A stretch of DNA of 11,882 bases from Euryarchaeota archaeon UBA28 (GTDB taxonomy: Archaea > Thermoplasmatota > Poseidoniia > Poseidoniales > Thalassarchaeaceae): positions 48,652 through 60,533 of the forward strand of contig DANW01000009.1 of NCBI GenBank assembly GCA_002501605.1, written 5' to 3'. The notes under the pieces were generated by a model, which saw only the letters and a program-made list of their open reading frames with translations, was not told where the DNA came from and did not search any database. A program made the translations under genes and the position numbers. Of this stretch, positions 1-5,885 are shown one piece after another (within the stretch, counting starts at the first letter, position 1; each line of letters starts with the position of its first letter).

Positions 1-344
1 AGTGTATCACAAATCATATCTCCATCATAATCTTCAGGAACCGATTTATTATCTCGTGGATCTGTAGAGCAATCCAACTCTGTAAAGTCCCCCCAAAGAT
101 CCCCATCATCGTCGCTATCAAGGAAGTCACAGACCGAGTCCCCATCCATATCTGATGGAACACTGGTGGATAGGAGAGGGTCAGTAGTACAATTTAGCTC
201 CATGTCATTGCCCCATCCATCTCCATCAATATCCAAATCTTCACTGTCTTGAATTCCATCTCCATCCAAATCAGGAGCATTAGCCATACAACCAGATGTT
301 AGGATAAATATGATCATCACCGCTGGTAGGGGGGCCCTTTCCAT
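1..344 (-). CDS. Lipoprotein with thrombospondin type-3 (calcium-binding) repeats, C-terminus cut off by window edge
   Basis: About 114 codons are visible; the gene runs off the left edge. Residues 1-19 form a lipoprotein-type signal: a short hydrophobic stretch ending in a lipobox-like LTSGC, with Cys19 as the likely lipidated residue, so the protein is probably anchored outside the membrane. The rest is acidic DxDGDG-type loops typical of thrombospondin type-3 repeats, which bind Ca2+. The repeat has an exact 40-residue period: DLDGD, DMDGD and DYDGD start at residues 25, 65 and 105, and Cys52/Cys92 and Cys72/Cys112 recur at the same spacing, suggesting disulfides. A TDP..(x4)..S.P linker closes each unit. 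The ATG is supported by GGAGG on the minus strand (349-353), 4 nt upstream. It is divergent from the membrane protein gene that follows. Downstream domains, and so the real role (adhesin, surface enzyme, binding protein), are outside the window. Confidence 0.8.
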   Translation of the reverse strand, partial: MERAPLPAVMIIFILTSGCMANAPDLDGDGIQDSEDLDIDGDGWGNDMELNCTTDPLLSTSVPSDMDGDSVCDFLDSDDDGDLWGDFTELDCSTDPRDNKSVPEDYDGDMICDT

Positions 345-433
345 CAAACCTCCATAACACGGTCTTCTCATGAACCAATCGGATGAAAATATTCAATTGT
401 ATCAGTCAGAAAATAGGAAGTGACTAATCATAT
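345..433. promoter_or_regulatory. Divergent promoter region with a shared AT-rich box
   Basis: This 89-bp gap separates two divergent genes. An AT-rich element (AAAATATT, 386-393) could serve as a TATA box in either direction: it lies about 40-45 bp before each start, which would give leaders of roughly 20-30 nt. That fits the good GGAGG ribosome site of the minus-strand lipoprotein. On the plus strand the only purine-rich site is GGAAG at 416-420. The promoter assignment is inferred from spacing and composition only. Confidence 0.35.
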
Positions 434-1273
434 GTGCTCTGTCCGATGGTTGCTATGGCTCGCGGAAGGGTAACCAGGAAGGGTGTTCTGACCAAGTGGT
501 GGGAATCCAATAAGGACAGCCAGTTCCAAATCATTACTTACGTTACAATTCTATCATCTGCCTCGATGGCATGGGGTTTCATTTTCCTATTCATGCTCGG
601 AGGAGCGACTGATCCTTCACATCAAGATAGTTTGGTCCCATTCAGTTGGCTCTGTTTGGTTATCGGATCTTTTACCTCATTCTACACCCTACCCGAGTTT
701 GGTTATTTTTGGTCGCAAAGAGTGGCTTTGGAGGAAATACTTGAGTTAGATGCAAGGACTGAAATCCTCAAGAGGAGGAAGGAGGCGGAGGATGCCGCAG
801 ATATTCTCGGTCCTAAATATCAATCAAGGCTGATGGGACTATACGATCATTACCAGATCAGGGGAGGGAGGAGGTTCAAGGTAGAAGCTTCTCCTGTGAA
901 GAATCCCCCAACTGAAAAAACTCCAGTCATAGGGATAGAATTTCAACGTCAGTGGTGGCAAACAGAAAACTCAAAACTTTCAGAATTCCTTCCAGCTCTT
1001 TCTATCCTCAAGACAAAGAAGGCAAATAGAATGATAATGGTTTTCTCGGCATTGGCAATTTCCCTACTACTCCTCAACACCCTCTTTGGAATCTATATTA
1101 ATATGGGAGGAATAAATCATGATACCTTAGATCTTTCAGCATATCTGATGTCGACGGAAAATGCTACTTTTAATCCTCCCCATTTAGATTCTGTAAGCCT
1201 ACTATTAATCGCCTTTTTTTCTTTAATCTTAGATTTTACCAGGCCTCCAGTGATATTTCAAGAGGAGGAGTGA
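434..1273 (+). CDS. Four-helix membrane protein of unknown function, translationally coupled to signal peptidase
   Basis: I do not recognise this family. The protein (up to 279 residues) has four predicted membrane segments, two near the N-terminus (about 32-57 and 68-92) and two near the C-terminus (about 200-224 and 250-275). Between them is a charged, helical, probably cytoplasmic region containing EILKRRKEAEDAADILGPKY (about 109-128). No catalytic motif is evident. The start is unsure: GTG at 434, or in-frame ATGs at 446 and 455, with only a weak GGAAG site at 416-420. The C-terminal codons for Glu-Glu-Glu form AGGAGGAG, which doubles as the ribosome binding site of the next gene, whose ATG is 1 nt after this stop. 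The two proteins are therefore very likely made together, which suggests a role linked to protein secretion or signal-peptide processing. That role is inference from context only. Confidence 0.75.
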   Translation: MLCPMVAMARGRVTRKGVLTKWWESNKDSQFQIITYVTILSSASMAWGFIFLFMLGGATDPSHQDSLVPFSWLCLVIGSFTSFYTLPEFGYFWSQRVALEEILELDARTEILKRRKEAEDAADILGPKYQSRLMGLYDHYQIRGGRRFKVEASPVKNPPTEKTPVIGIEFQRQWWQTENSKLSEFLPALSILKTKKANRMIMVFSALAISLLLLNTLFGIYINMGGINHDTLDLSAYLMSTENATFNPPHLDSVSLLLIAFFSLILDFTRPPVIFQEEE

Positions 1274-1274
1274 G

Positions 1275-2084
1275 ATGAGCAGTGCAGTATTCAGGGAGGT
1301 ATTCCTTGCAGGTGGACTAGTCTCTCTTCTCCTAGGTGCAATGTTTCTCTCAACAGGAACATTCCCTCCTATGGTTGTGGTCGAATCTGGATCGATGATG
1401 CATGACGAAGATGGAAAAATCGGTGTAATAGATCCGGGCGATTTAGTCTTGGTAATTAATCCAGACAGAAAAAACGTTGTGACATATGTTGAGGCCACAG
1501 ACACAAATGATGATAATTTTGGATACAAGTCTCATGGTATGTATGGGGATGTAATTGTGTTTAGTAAAAATGGGGGTACTGATACTCCTGTAATCCACAG
1601 GGCGCTTCTGAAGGCTGTCCAAAATGACACAGGTGGATGGGATGTCCCGGGAACGACGCTAAGGGGAGTTAGTAGCATCAACTGGACGCTTGAATATAGC
1701 TGTGTTACATATCATGGCTCGGCTTATGAACTGAAGATAGAAGATTGGGTTCCCTCTCATGAAGGATATCTTACAACGGGGGATAATCAGAATACCAATG
1801 GTTGTAGGATAGACCAACTTTCAGCAACCGGTCAAGATGGGAGAAATGGGCTTTTAGATGAGAATAATAATCCAGTTACTGCGGTGAAGGATGAATGGGT
1901 AATTGGGATCGCCTCTTCGGAAATTCCATGGATTGGAGCGGCTAAACTATTCTTCTCTCCCCCTCCGTCTGCAGACTATGTTACGAGTAAGACTTGGACT
2001 ATGCTGGGATTAGTAATCGCCTCAATATTGATTATTCCTAGTGTAGTCGATGCAACTTTGCCTCCAAAGGACGAAGAAGAATAA
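1275..2084 (+). CDS. Signal peptidase I, archaeal/Sec11 type (family S26B)
   Basis: This membrane serine protease should cleave signal peptides from secreted proteins on the outer face of the membrane. An N-terminal helix (about 9-29) is followed by the catalytic box VESGSMMH, with Ser40 as nucleophile. The second box, PVIHRAL, has His108 where bacterial enzymes have Lys, which marks the archaeal/ER type. The third, YLTTGDNQ with Asp170, and nearby Asp180, complete the usual Ser-His-Asp set. A second helix (about 242-260) lies near the C-terminus, which ends in KDEEE. At 269 residues it is much longer than a core Sec11 protein; the extra length is in Asp/Asn-rich loops at about 44-105 and 115-165. 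The ATG has a strong AGGAGG site inside the preceding gene's final codons. The gene ends exactly where the opposite-strand site-2 protease gene ends. Confidence 0.92.
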   Translation: MSSAVFREVFLAGGLVSLLLGAMFLSTGTFPPMVVVESGSMMHDEDGKIGVIDPGDLVLVINPDRKNVVTYVEATDTNDDNFGYKSHGMYGDVIVFSKNGGTDTPVIHRALLKAVQNDTGGWDVPGTTLRGVSSINWTLEYSCVTYHGSAYELKIEDWVPSHEGYLTTGDNQNTNGCRIDQLSATGQDGRNGLLDENNNPVTAVKDEWVIGIASSEIPWIGAAKLFFSPPPSADYVTSKTWTMLGLVIASILIIPSVVDATLPPKDEEE

Positions 2085-3617
2085 TCATACAATAAGCATC
2101 ATAATAGGAATAAGTACGATAATCAACATTATCATTGTAGTCATTCCTCCGATGGAACCAGCGATCCTCTCAACTCTAAGGGGATTACTCCCTTTCATGA
2201 TTCTAGATAAAACAGAATGAGCTCCATCTTTGAGCATGTGGCCCCCATCGAAGGGAATTATTGGAAGAAGATTTAGAAATCCAAGTAAGAAGTTTACCCA
2301 TATGAGCCAGAAAATAAAATCAAAAAGATGCAGTAAGTTATCAGTACCCAACGAGGACAGTATGAAACCATCATCGATTTCTATCATGCCCCTCTCATGA
2401 AGATCCATTGTCTGTCCATCATATGACATGGGAGTCCCCATTATAGACAACGGAGTCAACATTAGCGTCAGCGCCTTCTGGCCCAAGGTGTATCTCTCTT
2501 CGAAAATGAACGAGAATCTATCTGTCTGATAAGTTCCTGACCTAGGGGCATTGACTCCAAGAAAAGCCTCACCTTCTCCAATTCCATAACTTTCCAACAA
2601 ATCAGCCGTCCGATCCAGACACTCCTGATCGTCATCACATAAATTCAGATAATATTGGGCTTTATCTCCAAGAGTGACAAGTACATCAGAACTCTCTCCC
2701 CAACTCCGTTCTTCGTTATTGTATGGAATTACAGTGAAAATAACTTCATCACCAGCTTCCAGAGAGTCCATTTGTGATGAAAAGGAATCATAGTCAATGA
2801 CTGCATTGCCGTCCACATGGGTAATTATATCGTAGGATTTGATTCCCGCTTCGTCCGCACCTCCTTCATCGATAACCGCCAGTGCGTGTATGCCTGGATT
2901 TGTAGCAACGAAACCACTGGAAAGAAAGCCGATCACAATCAAGAAAACAAATGTAGCTACCAAATTTATCGAGGGCCCAGAGGCGAAGAGCCTCATTCTC
3001 TCTCTTCTGGGAGCTAAGACCATATCCATCTGTTCAGGTTCAGCGAATGCTCCTACTGGAATGGGTCCAGCAACCAGAAGTCCAAAGCTCCTAACCTCCA
3101 TTCCATGGGCTCTAGCCTGTATTCCGTGACTATACTCATGAATAAGCAGGGTGAAGATGAGTGCCAAGGCAGGCCACCAGAAAGGTACGAAACTCGTTAC
3201 TCCGGGGATGAAAAGGATATCCGTAGCAGGTAGTGATCCTTGTGGGGGAGAATTAATTGATGTAACAAAAGCAAGAACCATCAAGGCCACAACTGAGAAC
3301 ATGACCAAGAAGCATAGCCAGATAGAAAACTCCCCATAAATCCTCCAGAATTTTCTATTCTTCGATATGTATTCTAGGAAAACACGCCCCCTTGTTGTTC
3401 TAATCATCAGAATGACACCAGCTACTCTTTCCAAATTCCATCTCTTTAGGAATCCTGAGCTCTCGAGATATATTAGGATAGCATACCATAGTGCTAGTCC
3501 AATTATCATCCCTGCCGGGAGTATATTTGAGTATACCCCGAATGCTAGGACAAATATCCAGAAGAAAGGAAATCCACTTGTTTCTGAGACCTCTCCATCT
3601 TCCCCCATGGGTATCAC
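2085..3617 (-). CDS. Site-2 protease-like intramembrane zinc metalloprotease (M50) with PDZ-like insert
   Basis: An intramembrane protease of the S2P/RseP family, which cuts membrane-spanning segments, often to release regulators or clear signal-peptide remnants. The zinc motif HEYSH (His160, Glu161, His164) lies in a membrane helix, and the third ligand is Asp457 in NLLPIIPFDGGH. A PDZ-like domain spans about 240-320 (EGGADEAGIKSYDIITHVDG), followed by an extra-membrane segment to about 375 containing a Cys pair (C327, C333). Hydrophobic segments at about 17-50, 97-120, 145-165, 212-234, 430-455 and 484-510 give a polytopic protein. The GTG start at 3617 is preferred over the ATG three codons later because a GGAGG site (3626-3630, minus strand) sits 8 nt upstream of it. 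The substrate is unknown; archaeal members are poorly characterised. Confidence 0.9.
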   Translation of the reverse strand: MIPMGEDGEVSETSGFPFFWIFVLAFGVYSNILPAGMIIGLALWYAILIYLESSGFLKRWNLERVAGVILMIRTTRGRVFLEYISKNRKFWRIYGEFSIWLCFLVMFSVVALMVLAFVTSINSPPQGSLPATDILFIPGVTSFVPFWWPALALIFTLLIHEYSHGIQARAHGMEVRSFGLLVAGPIPVGAFAEPEQMDMVLAPRRERMRLFASGPSINLVATFVFLIVIGFLSSGFVATNPGIHALAVIDEGGADEAGIKSYDIITHVDGNAVIDYDSFSSQMDSLEAGDEVIFTVIPYNNEERSWGESSDVLVTLGDKAQYYLNLCDDDQECLDRTADLLESYGIGEGEAFLGVNAPRSGTYQTDRFSFIFEERYTLGQKALTLMLTPLSIMGTPMSYDGQTMDLHERGMIEIDDGFILSSLGTDNLLHLFDFIFWLIWVNFLLGFLNLLPIIPFDGGHMLKDGAHSVLSRIMKGSNPLRVERIAGSIGGMTTMIMLIIVLIPIMMLIV

Positions 3618-3625
3618 AACACTTC

Positions 3626-3630
3626 CCTCC
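3626..3630 (-). promoter_or_regulatory. Ribosome binding site deciding the GTG start of the M50 protease
   Basis: GGAGG on the minus strand is 8 nt from GTG 3617 but 17 nt from the ATG at 3608, so it favours the non-ATG start. Confidence 0.6.
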
Positions 3631-3685
3631 TATTCAACCTGCGTCCCACAAAAACACACATTACATCATACCCCAACGTGTATCC

Positions 3686-3871
3686 ATGACAGACATGCGG
3701 GAGCCCGATCCTTCCTCCAGAAAGCATTTCAGGGATGTAGATTCACTTCGTAGAGAGAGAGACAGCATAATTAGGATTCTAAAGCAGGCGAATCTTAGTG
3801 ATCTAAAGTCAGAACTAGAGAGATTAAACAAGTCAATTTCTGATTTAGAAAAGGATCTCAAAGGAGACTAG
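3686..3871 (+). CDS. Small coiled-coil protein (61 residues)
   Basis: The open frame extends further upstream, but that part lies over the protease gene and its leader and does not look protein-like. The convincing portion starts at ATG 3686. After a polar N-terminus (residues 1-18) the chain is one long charged helix with heptad-like hydrophobic spacing, running from VDSLRRERDSIIRILKQANL to ISDLEKDLKGD, so a coiled-coil dimer or partner-binding helix is expected. No signal peptide, membrane segment or metal motif is present. The gene is divergent from the M50 protease and ends 5 bp from the convergent resolvase gene, so it fits the local spacing exactly. A weak TATA-like TTACATCAT lies 25 bp before the ATG, compatible with a leaderless mRNA. 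The family is not recognised and no function is offered. Confidence 0.6.
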   Translation: MTDMREPDPSSRKHFRDVDSLRRERDSIIRILKQANLSDLKSELERLNKSISDLEKDLKGD

Positions 3872-3876
3872 TTCGA

Positions 3877-4461
3877 CTAAGATGCGATGTAAGAAGAAAT
3901 CATTTCGCTCTGATTCACTTCCAAAGACCCAGACGCACTATCGGATTTACAAACAAGTGAAAGGAATTTATGCAGTGGCATTCCCTGCCCCCAGTCTAAG
4001 AATTCCTTACCGTTTCTAGTCAGTGGAAGGGAGGGAATACTTCTGGATAGGTGACGAAGCTTTCCACTCAGTCCTGACACCTCTACTTTCATTATTCTCC
4101 AACTATCCCCCCTAACTCCCTTTAGTCTGTATGCATAGAGTGGAAGCAGACCACATCTCTCTCCCATATCTTTGAGAGATTTTAATTGGTCATATGTTCT
4201 TCCCGAGAGATAAAGTCGAGTTTTTTTTGATGATTTTACTTCTATTGGGAAGCATATATCCCCCCTTAGCGCCAGTAAATCTCCAGTTCCCTCTGAACCG
4301 CTGCCAGGGGCTCTCACTACGAGAAACGGCCTGTTAGTAACCCTCATTGCAAGGGACCTCTCTGCTTCTGAGCATGATCTCGTAACAGCCCTCACTCCGT
4401 TTATTTCTCCAGCTAAGACCGATCTAAGCTCTCTTTCATACTGGCTTCCAACACTGCCCAT
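3877..4461 (-). CDS. hjc: Holliday junction resolvase Hjc-like nuclease with insertion and C-terminal extension
   Basis: Archaeal Hjc cuts four-way DNA junctions late in recombination and fork repair. The catalytic set of the PD-(D/E)xK fold can be aligned with P. furiosus Hjc from memory: Glu9 in YERELRSVL, Asp61 in GTGDLLAL, then Glu74 and Lys76 in FPIEVKSSKK. The Asp-to-Glu distance (13) and the ExK spacing match exactly, and a YDQL segment follows as in the family. Between Glu9 and Asp61 there are about 28 extra residues (around 21-47, including a Cys and several Arg), and the C-terminus is roughly 40 residues longer than the usual 120-130-residue enzyme. It lies 44 bp downstream of the macro-domain gene on the same strand and is probably co-transcribed with it. 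The ribosome site is weak (AGGTG next to the ATG). A related nuclease of the same fold cannot be excluded. Confidence 0.78.
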   Translation of the reverse strand: MGSVGSQYERELRSVLAGEINGVRAVTRSCSEAERSLAMRVTNRPFLVVRAPGSGSEGTGDLLALRGDICFPIEVKSSKKTRLYLSGRTYDQLKSLKDMGERCGLLPLYAYRLKGVRGDSWRIMKVEVSGLSGKLRHLSRSIPSLPLTRNGKEFLDWGQGMPLHKFLSLVCKSDSASGSLEVNQSEMISSYIAS

Positions 4462-4505
4462 GCACCTATCGTATTCTCAGGGTTAATGAGAACATTGGTT
4501 GTTCA

Positions 4506-5147
4506 TCACTGGATCTTGCCTTTTCTGAAATCTCTTGTCCTGTCCACTCCAGGAAATTGGTCTTCGCTTTCCCGGTATACAGTTTTCATATTGTTCAAGA
4601 AATTAACCTCATCAGTAACAATGAGGACCATGTCAACCCCCGGGTCTTCTTCTCCATCCATCCAATCGAGTATGATTTCCATTGTCATTCGCGCCCCCTC
4701 TCTGTGAGGATAAGCAAAAACGTCCATTCCTAGAGGAGGTGTAACTACTGTTTTCCGGGGCTCAATCTTCGAAATTTCATCAAACAAAGCATTGTAAGAA
4801 TTCACCAGAAGCTCTCTCCTGAAGTTATCCTGATTGGGCCTCCTACAATCTGGTGCAACAACATGAACTAGATTCTCTGCGGGAAGATTGTAGCCTGAGG
4901 TGCTCACTGCTTCCCCTACTCCGCATGGTTGCTTGCCTTCTTTCCTTCTCTCTACGGCAATTTCCGTACATCTCGCCCTCAATTCGTCACCGGCCGCTAA
5001 TTGCATCCTTTCGTCCAAACCCTCTCGTCCAGCAAGTCTATTATTTGCGGGAATTACCATGATATCCCCATCAACTCTGATGATGTTACCAAACTGTACC
5101 CTAACTTGTCCATGACGGCACTCCCTCACAATTATTGTCTCCGCCAT
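4506..5147 (-). CDS. Macro-domain (ADP-ribose-binding fold) protein
   Basis: Macro domains bind ADP-ribose and related nucleotides, and some remove ADP-ribose from proteins or nucleic acids. The sequence follows the fold: VQFGNIIRVDGDIMVIPANN, then LAGREGLDERMQLAAGDEL, a central VVAPDCRR strand, and the second phosphate loop TPPLGMDVFAYPHREGA with its usual Phe-Ala-Tyr-Pro. The first Asn of the common NAAN motif is replaced (VIPAN), and the GGGG(V/I)D loop is GREGLD, so hydrolase activity is uncertain while ligand binding remains plausible. The frame stays open to an ATG at 5213, but those 22 residues are not macro-like and would leave only 10 bp to the divergent gene. ATG 5147 has a TATA-like TTATCATAT (5166-5174) about 23 bp upstream, fitting a leaderless start. 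It probably shares an mRNA with the resolvase gene. Confidence 0.8.
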   Translation of the reverse strand: MAETIIVRECRHGQVRVQFGNIIRVDGDIMVIPANNRLAGREGLDERMQLAAGDELRARCTEIAVERRKEGKQPCGVGEAVSTSGYNLPAENLVHVVAPDCRRPNQDNFRRELLVNSYNALFDEISKIEPRKTVVTPPLGMDVFAYPHREGARMTMEIILDWMDGEEDPGVDMVLIVTDEVNFLNNMKTVYRESEDQFPGVDRTRDFRKGKIQ

Positions 5148-5165
5148 AACATGACAGGGACGGTC

Positions 5166-5174
5166 ATATGATAA
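5166..5174 (-). promoter_or_regulatory. TATA-like box for the macro-domain gene
   Basis: TTATCATAT on the minus strand is centred about 23 bp before ATG 5147. That is the distance expected when an archaeal transcript begins at or just before its start codon. There is no ribosome site before this ATG, which agrees with a leaderless mRNA. Confidence 0.45.
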
Positions 5175-5223
5175 GTAACCATCGACAAGATACGGAACCA
5201 TCAATCGATGCATTCATTCGTCA

Positions 5224-5475
5224 ATGCCCTCTACCAAGGCCATGTCCGCCGGCTATGTGCTGATTAATGTTGAACCGGGGAGTGAGTCAGAAGTTCACAA
5301 AATAGCTCTGACATTAGACTGCGTCACAGATGCAAACATGCTCTTTGGAGACTATGATCTGATTGTAAAGATTGAAGCTGATAGTATGGGCGAGATAGCT
5401 CGCCATGTGGTAGAATCGATTCGTGCGATTCCTGGTGTCGCAAATACGAAGACTCTTGCATGTGCAGAAATGTAA
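5224..5475 (+). CDS. Stand-alone Lrp/AsnC ligand-binding (RAM) domain protein
   Basis: The 83-residue protein consists only of the small-molecule-binding, oligomerising half of Lrp/AsnC regulators. It matches the family pattern: AGYVLINVEPGSE at the start, FGDYDLIVKIEAD (41-53) with the Gly-x-Tyr-Asp turn, then a helix and IPGVANTKTLACAEM at the end. There is no helix-turn-helix, so it cannot bind DNA in the usual way. Such proteins are thought to sense amino acids or to assemble with full-length Lrp proteins. In-frame ATGs at 5224 and 5242 are both possible. The second gives the typical length of about 77 residues and leaves more room for a divergent promoter. No clear ribosome site precedes either. 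A T7 tract 43 bp after the stop should end the transcript before the MC1 gene. Confidence 0.85.
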   Translation: MPSTKAMSAGYVLINVEPGSESEVHKIALTLDCVTDANMLFGDYDLIVKIEADSMGEIARHVVESIRAIPGVANTKTLACAEM

Positions 5476-5517
5476 GCTCGAATATCCCAAAAACATTCAA
5501 ATGAGCCCCAGTGAGCC

Positions 5518-5524
5518 TTTTTTT
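5518..5524 (+). terminator. Oligo-T terminator after the Lrp-like gene
   Basis: A run of seven T on the plus strand, 43 bp past the stop and with no strong stem before it, matches the simple oligo-T terminators used by archaeal RNA polymerase. It would separate this gene from the following MC1 gene. Confidence 0.6.
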
Positions 5525-5543
5525 ACCCAATAACTTCATTATC

Positions 5544-5553
5544 CGGATAAATT
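5544..5553 (+). promoter_or_regulatory. TATA-like box of the MC1 gene
   Basis: GGATAAATTA preceded by ATCC lies about 25 bp before position 5571-5575, so transcription may start around the first in-frame ATG. It is the only obvious AT-rich box between the upstream terminator and the gene. Confidence 0.4.
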
Positions 5554-5570
5554 AGCACCTGTGCGGAGGT

Positions 5571-5843
5571 ATGCTGAAAATGTCAGGAAAGAAGTACTTC
5601 GTATTGATGGAGAATGGAGAGGACACCAGTCAGGTGTTTGTGAACAGTCAGCCCAGAGGAGCTGCTCTAAAGGCAGCTAGAAGAGGGCACACAAACATCG
5701 ATTTGAGAGAAAGGGGCACAAATAGAGTGCACTGCTTTGAAGGTTGGAGAACTCTAGAGTCCAAAGGCGCAAGCAGTCCGGCTTACCTTCCGGAAAAGAT
5801 CTGGAAGGCTAACGTTAAGAAAACCGGAATCAAGCGTTTGTAG
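5571..5843 (+). CDS. MC1 family archaeal chromosomal DNA-binding protein
   Basis: MC1 is a small monomeric architectural protein of some archaea that binds and sharply bends double-stranded DNA without sequence specificity. The 87-90-residue product matches the family along its length: KKYFVLMENGE, then SQPRGAALKAARRGHTNI (25-42), LRERGTNRVHCFEGWR (45-60) and the DNA-arm segment SPAYLPEKIWKANVKK (69-84). It is strongly basic. Where the methanogen protein has Trp in PAWMPEK, Tyr72 is found here; the other arm aromatic, Trp59, is kept (comparison from memory). Two starts are possible. ATG 5571 has GGAGG (5565-5569) only 1 nt away, whereas ATG 5580 has it at 10 nt and gives an N-terminus (SGKKYF) closer to the family, so 5580 is slightly preferred. 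The gene is convergent with the sdh operon. Confidence 0.92.
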   Translation: MLKMSGKKYFVLMENGEDTSQVFVNSQPRGAALKAARRGHTNIDLRERGTNRVHCFEGWRTLESKGASSPAYLPEKIWKANVKKTGIKRL

Positions 5844-5859
5844 ATCATAAAACGAGTTT

Positions 5860-5866
5860 AAAAAAA
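5860..5866 (-). terminator. Oligo-T terminator of the sdh operon
   Basis: Seven T in a row on the minus strand, 19 bp beyond the stop codon of sdhB and inside the 42-bp gap to the convergent MC1 gene. Its position is right for ending the long respiratory transcript. Confidence 0.55.
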
Positions 5867-5885
5867 TCAACCAAGCCTAGCTTCT

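Noticed and set aside
1..344. DNA tandem repeat or CRISPR-like array at the left edge
   Set aside because: The periodicity is in the protein (Asp/Gly calcium loops). The DNA copies have diverged and there are no repeat-spacer units.
1229..1528. 99-codon minus-strand frame across the membrane protein/signal peptidase junction
   Set aside because: Spans two well-supported plus-strand genes and shows no domain.
2817..3753. Plus-strand frames of 62-128 codons opposite the M50 protease
   Set aside because: Antisense shadows of a gene with clear HExxH and PDZ-like domains. Only the part of one frame from ATG 3686, outside the protease gene, is kept as the coiled-coil gene.
4486..5115. Plus-strand frames of 69-73 codons opposite the macro-domain gene
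   Set aside because: Shadow translations inside a gene with a clear fold pattern; no promoter or ribosome site.
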